A stretch of 9,203 nucleotides of DNA from Chloroflexota bacterium (lineage in GTDB: Bacteria > Chloroflexota > Dehalococcoidia > UBA2979): the NCBI GenBank assembly GCA_009843585.1, contig VYDC01000073.1:1-9203 (forward strand). The letters are read 5' to 3'. Below are positions 5,733 through 9,203 of the stretch, piece after piece. Every line of letters begins with the position of its first letter. Within the stretch, counting starts at the first letter, position 1. The notes under the pieces were generated by a model. The model was not told where the DNA came from, ran no database searches, and saw only the letters and a program-made list of their open reading frames with translations. The translations under genes were made by a program, and so were the position numbers.

Positions 5733-6509
5733 ATGAGCGGCGGGCCGGGGCGGCCCGTCGTCGTCAAGATCGGCGGCTCGACCCTCGGGGAGGAGGACAC
5801 GAGCCTCGACGACATCGCGCGCCTCGCCTCGGAGGGGCGGCGCCCGCTCGTCGTGCACGGCGGCGGCGCCCTGATCACCGACTGGCTCGACCGGCTGGGG
5901 ATCGCCTCGGAGTTCGTCGAGGGGCTGCGCTCGACGAGCGCCGAGGCGCTGGAGGTCGTGATCGGCGTGCTGCGCGGGGCCGTCAACGCCCGGCTCGTCT
6001 CAGAGCTCGCGCGGCGCGGCGCCCGCGCGGTCGGTGTCTCGGGCCTCGACGACGGCACGCTCATCGCCGAGCGCTACGACGAGCGCCTCGGCTACGTCGG
6101 CCGCCTCACGAGCGTCGACCCGGCCCATCTCCGCCGGCTGCTCGCCTCGGGCTGCGTCCCCGTGCTCGCCCCCATCGCGCTCGAGCGGCCGGCGCAGCCG
6201 CTCAACGTCAACGCCGACACCGTGGCCGGGGAGGTCGCTCGCGCCGTGGGGGCGGAGCTGCTCATCTTCCTCACCGACGTCGACGGCGTGCTCGACGAGC
6301 ACGGCGAGCCGCTGCCGCGACTCGACGCGGAGCGGGCGGCCTCTCTCCGGGAGGCCGGGGCCCTCGCCGGTGGTATGCTTCCGAAGGTTGACGCATCCCT
6401 CCGAGCGGCGGACGGCGGTTCCATCGCCGTGATCGCGAACGGCCGTCGGCGGGGCACCGTGCGCGAGATCGTCTCCGGTGCCCGCACGGGCACGCGGCTG
6501 GGAGGGTAG
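5733..6509 (+). CDS. argB: N-acetylglutamate kinase ArgB (short, E. coli-type)
   Basis: This amino acid kinase phosphorylates N-acetylglutamate, the step after ArgJ. The product is 258 residues, the same length as E. coli ArgB. Visible sites are KIGGS with Lys12, VVHGGG (Gly43-45), FVEGLR with Arg66 for the substrate carboxylate, LNVNADT with Asn158 and Asp162, FLTDVDGVL, and GGMLPK with Lys218. Asn158, Asp162 and Arg66 fall at the same numbers as in E. coli. NVNADT separates it from LysW-dependent LysZ kinases, which have a different motif there. It has only about 8 residues before the first strand and so lacks the N-terminal helix of arginine-inhibited hexameric enzymes; it is predicted to be dimeric and not inhibited by arginine. 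GGGGGGA lies 7 bases before the ATG. It follows argJ by 31 bases and precedes the UPF0182 gene by 7, so the three probably share a transcript. Confidence 0.94.
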   Translation: MSGGPGRPVVVKIGGSTLGEEDTSLDDIARLASEGRRPLVVHGGGALITDWLDRLGIASEFVEGLRSTSAEALEVVIGVLRGAVNARLVSELARRGARAVGVSGLDDGTLIAERYDERLGYVGRLTSVDPAHLRRLLASGCVPVLAPIALERPAQPLNVNADTVAGEVARAVGAELLIFLTDVDGVLDEHGEPLPRLDAERAASLREAGALAGGMLPKVDASLRAADGGSIAVIANGRRRGTVREIVSGARTGTRLGG

Positions 6510-6516
6510 CCGACCG

Positions 6517-9203
6517 GTGGGATTCTTCGACGACCGCGACGACTACGGGCCGCCGCCCGACCCCTTCCGCCTCGACGACCGCGGCGAGGGCACCCGCTTC
6601 CGCGCGCCCTTCGCGCTGCGCTGGCTCGGCATCGCCGCGGCCCTCCTCGTCGCCTTCGTCGCCGCGAGCGTGCTGAAGTCCCTCTACGTCGACCTGCTCT
6701 GGTTCGACTCGGTCGGTCCGTCCGCTGACGAGAGCTACGCCGGCATCTTCCGCACCGTGGTCGCGTGGCGCGTGGTGCTCTTCCTCGGGGGGGCGGCGAT
6801 CACCGCGGTCGTCCTCGGCCTCAACATCTGGCTCGCGCTCCGGTTCGCCCCGCGGGCGCCGGAGGAGTCGTTCATCGAGGAGATCGACGCGCAGGCGATC
6901 CGGCGCATCGTCACCGTGCTCCTCGTCGCCGCGACGCTCTTCCTCGCGGTGATCTTCGGCTCCGTCGCCGGCGGCTCCTGGGAGACGGTGCTGCGCTGGC
7001 TGAACGGGGTGGAGTTCGGCCAGCAGGATCCGCAGTTCCAGCGCGACATCTCCTTCTACCTCTTCGATCTCCCCGCCTACCACCTCGCGCAGGGCTGGGT
7101 GCTCTCCCTGCTCGTCGTCTCCGCGCTCGCGTCGGGCGCCGTCTACGCGCTGGCGTTCTCGCTGCAGCGCTTCGTGCTCACCGTGACGGCGGCGATGCGC
7201 ATCCACCTCTCGGTGCTGGTGGGCCTCATATTCCTCACGATCGCCGCGGGAACGTTCCTCTCCATCTTCGACCTCGCGAACTCCATCGGGGGCATCGTCT
7301 ACGGCGCGACCTACACCGACGTCAACGCGAGGCTCCCCGTCCGCTACCTCCTCATCGGGCTCGCGCTCTTCGCCGGCGTCGTCACCATCGCCAACGCGTT
7401 CCTGTCGACCGGCTACCGCTTCCCGCTCTTCGCCTTCGGCCTGTGGGCCGCGGCCGGGCTCGTCGGCGGCGCGATCTACCCGCAGGCCGTCCAGGCCTTC
7501 ACCGTCGAGCCGAACGAGCTCGAGCGCGAGGAGCGCTTCATCGAGCGCAACATCGCGCTCACGCGGGTCGGCTGGGGCCTCGACGCCATAGACGAGCGGA
7601 GCTTCCCGGCGCTTCCCGCCGTGACCGAGGAGGAGATCGAGCAGAACGACGCGACCCTCGACAACGTGCGCGTCCTCGACCCGCGCCCCCTCCTCGACAC
7701 CTTCAACCAGATCCAGTCGATCCGGCCCTTCTACCAGTTCACCGACGTGGACGTGGATCGCTACGTCATCGACGGCGTGCAGCGGCAGGTCATGCTCACG
7801 CCGCGCGAGCTCAACGTGAGCCGCGCCCTGGATCGCAACTGGACGCGCGAGCGGCTCCAGCTCACGCACGGCTTCGGCGCGGTCGTCACGCCGGTCAACG
7901 AGGTCGTGCCGGCCTCCGGCCTCCCGCAGCTGCTCACCGCCGACATCCCCCCGGTGAGCTCGATAGACGAGCTCGAGCTCGGGCTGGAGGGCTCGCGCAT
8001 CTACTTCGGCGAGCTCACCGATCACTACGTGGTCGTCAACACCAACGTCGCCGAGTTCGACTACCCGCTCGGCGAGGGGCAGAACGCCGAGACCCGCTAC
8101 GAGCCCGACCGCGGCATACGCCTCTCCTCGCTGGTGCAGCGGGTGGCGCTGGCCTGGGAGCTCGGCGACACCAACCTGCTCATCTCGGGCCAGATCGGCT
8201 CGGGGTCCCGGCTCCTCATGCACCGCGACCTGCAGAGCCGCATCGACAAGGTCGCGCCGTTCCTGCTGCTCGACCCCGACCCCTACCTGGTCATCGAGGG
8301 CGGCCGGCTCTACTGGATCCAGGACGCCTACACGACCTCCGGCGGCTTCCCGTACTCGGCGCCGCGCGGCGACGTGAACTACATCCGCAACAGCGTCAAG
8401 GTGCTCGTCGACGCCGTGACCGGCGACATGACCTACTACCTCATCGACGAGGCGGACCCGGTGGCGCGGACGTGGTCGAGGATCTTCCCCGATCTCTTCC
8501 AGCCGGGATCGGAGATGCCCGACTTCATGCGCGATCACCTGCGCTACCCGGAGCTGCTCTTCCGCCTGCAGGCCGATCTCTACCTCCAGTACCACGTGAC
8601 CGACCCGCAGGTCTTCTTCGTCGGGGAGGACTTCTGGAACATCCCGACCGAGCGCTTCCGGCAGCAGGAGCAGCAGGTCGATCCCTACTACGTCGTGATG
8701 AAGCTCCCGGGGGAGGTGAGCGAGGAGTTCGTCCTCATCCTGCCCTTCACGCCCCGCAACAAGCAGAACACCGTCGCATGGCTCGCGGCGCGATCCGACG
8801 GCGAGCACTACGGCACGCTCCGCTCCTACCGGTTCCCGACCGACGATCTCGTCTTCGGGCCGGCCCAGATCGAGGCGCGGATCGACCAGAACCCCGGCAT
8901 CTCGCAGCAGCTCACTCTGTGGGACACCGCGGGGTCCGAGGTCATCCGCGGCAACCTGCTGATGATCCCGATCGGCGAGTCGTTCCTCTTCGTGGAGCCG
9001 ATCTACCTGCAGGCGTCCAACTCGCGGCTCCCCGAGCTCAAGCGCATCGTCGTGGCGAACGGCAACGCGATCGCGATGGAGGAGACCTTCGAGCTCTCGC
9101 TCGACGTCGTGCTCGGCCGCCGGGCCTCCTCGCTCCCGGGGACCGGGACCGTGGTCGAGCCGACGGTCCCCGCCCCGGCGGCCCCCGCGGCGCCGAGCCA
9201 GCC
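6517..9203 (+). CDS. UPF0182 (COG1615) family membrane protein, 3' end outside window
   Basis: The frame is open from GTG 6517 to the window edge, 895 codons without a stop. GGGAGGG (6500-6506) lies 10 bases before the GTG, inside the end of argB. After an acidic N-terminus (GFFDDRDDYGPPPDP) there are seven predicted membrane helices: about residues 34-56, 80-105, 128-150, 190-213, 228-253, 273-294 and 302-324. DLLWFDSVG after the first helix is a family mark. A large domain of about 550 residues follows, probably outside the membrane. It carries typical segments such as NSVKVLVDAVTGDMTYYLID, HLRYPELLFRLQADLY, LPFTPRNKQNTVAWLAARSD, GPAQIEARIDQNPGISQQL and FLFVEPIYLQA. The last visible residues are a Pro/Ala-rich tail (VEPTVPAPAAPAAPSQ), so the end is probably near, as family members have about 900-1000 residues. 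The function is unknown. Position next to argB gives no clear hint, because this may be only transcriptional proximity. Confidence 0.92.
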   Translation, partial: MGFFDDRDDYGPPPDPFRLDDRGEGTRFRAPFALRWLGIAAALLVAFVAASVLKSLYVDLLWFDSVGPSADESYAGIFRTVVAWRVVLFLGGAAITAVVLGLNIWLALRFAPRAPEESFIEEIDAQAIRRIVTVLLVAATLFLAVIFGSVAGGSWETVLRWLNGVEFGQQDPQFQRDISFYLFDLPAYHLAQGWVLSLLVVSALASGAVYALAFSLQRFVLTVTAAMRIHLSVLVGLIFLTIAAGTFLSIFDLANSIGGIVYGATYTDVNARLPVRYLLIGLALFAGVVTIANAFLSTGYRFPLFAFGLWAAAGLVGGAIYPQAVQAFTVEPNELEREERFIERNIALTRVGWGLDAIDERSFPALPAVTEEEIEQNDATLDNVRVLDPRPLLDTFNQIQSIRPFYQFTDVDVDRYVIDGVQRQVMLTPRELNVSRALDRNWTRERLQLTHGFGAVVTPVNEVVPASGLPQLLTADIPPVSSIDELELGLEGSRIYFGELTDHYVVVNTNVAEFDYPLGEGQNAETRYEPDRGIRLSSLVQRVALAWELGDTNLLISGQIGSGSRLLMHRDLQSRIDKVAPFLLLDPDPYLVIEGGRLYWIQDAYTTSGGFPYSAPRGDVNYIRNSVKVLVDAVTGDMTYYLIDEADPVARTWSRIFPDLFQPGSEMPDFMRDHLRYPELLFRLQADLYLQYHVTDPQVFFVGEDFWNIPTERFRQQEQQVDPYYVVMKLPGEVSEEFVLILPFTPRNKQNTVAWLAARSDGEHYGTLRSYRFPTDDLVFGPAQIEARIDQNPGISQQLTLWDTAGSEVIRGNLLMIPIGESFLFVEPIYLQASNSRLPELKRIVVANGNAIAMEETFELSLDVVLGRRASSLPGTGTVVEPTVPAPAAPAAPSQ

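Noticed and set aside
4685..6064. A 459-codon open frame on the - strand opposite argJ and argB
   Set aside because: The translation is Arg/Ala/Ser-rich without recognisable motifs and overlaps two certain genes. It is a codon-bias artefact.
6370..6380. TGGTATGCT, an extended -10-like sequence inside argB
   Set aside because: It encodes the conserved GGMLPK motif of ArgB, so the bases are explained by the protein. No -35 is seen.
6271..8808. An 845-codon open frame on the - strand opposite argB and the UPF0182 gene
   Set aside because: It is a shadow of the GC-rich coding strand. Its product is a low-complexity Glu/Asp/Arg/Val-rich chain with no domain, while the opposite strand encodes clear ArgB and UPF0182 motifs.
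1..9203. CRISPR arrays, tRNA/rRNA genes, insertion sequences, phage or defence genes
   Set aside because: I saw no repeat-spacer arrays, tRNA cloverleaf candidates, transposase motifs or terminal repeats. All gaps between genes are under 130 bases.

Overview
This is a very GC-rich (roughly 70% or more), gene-dense window whose third codon positions are strongly biased to G/C. Gene content suggests a high-GC member of the Terrabacteria. Chloroflexota is my first choice and a deep-branching actinomycete (Rubrobacteria or Thermoleophilia type) the second. The reasons are a GroEL ending in GGMPDMY, a UPF0182 membrane protein, an LprG/P55-like lipoprotein-transporter pair, and an arginine pathway that uses ArgJ. 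The taxon is inference, because no rRNA is present.

Layout. The first 108 bases are the 3' end of a groEL gene on the + strand, closed by a strong hairpin terminator that also separates it from the convergent gene. On the - strand, 3455 to 197 is a tightly packed three-gene operon read as selD, then an LprG-like lipoprotein, then an MFS (P55-like) transporter. Both junctions are overlapping stop/start codons (TGATG and CTGA). Divergent from it on the + strand are an endonuclease III (nth), then argJ and argB (glutamate N-acetyltransferase and N-acetylglutamate kinase), and a long UPF0182 membrane protein that runs off the right edge. The argJ promoter region holds a perfect TATAAT and a GGAGGG ribosome binding site.

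Main result. The selD gene is itself a selenoprotein gene. The simple open reading frame starts at an ATG (3395) that lacks the catalytic N-terminus. Reading upstream through an in-frame TGA (3407-3405) restores the conserved segment LTSLASCAG-U-AGK, with Sec at residue 17 and Lys at residue 20. These are the same positions as Cys17 and Lys20 of E. coli SelD. A GTG start at 3455 has a good Shine-Dalgarno sequence. Downstream of the TGA is a hairpin with a GGUC-type apical loop, as expected for a bacterial SECIS. The cell should therefore make and use selenocysteine.

Second result. The two genes downstream of selD resemble the mycobacterial lprG-Rv1410c (P55) lipid-export operon. The lipoprotein has the same length as LprG (236 aa), the gene order is the same, and matching motifs occur along both proteins. 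The MFS gene probably begins at a non-standard CTG that overlaps the lipoprotein stop codon, because the first standard start codon would cut away half of the first membrane helix.

The argJ-argB pair performs the first two steps of the cyclic acetyl pathway to ornithine. The kinase is the short 258-residue form without the N-terminal helix of arginine-sensitive enzymes.
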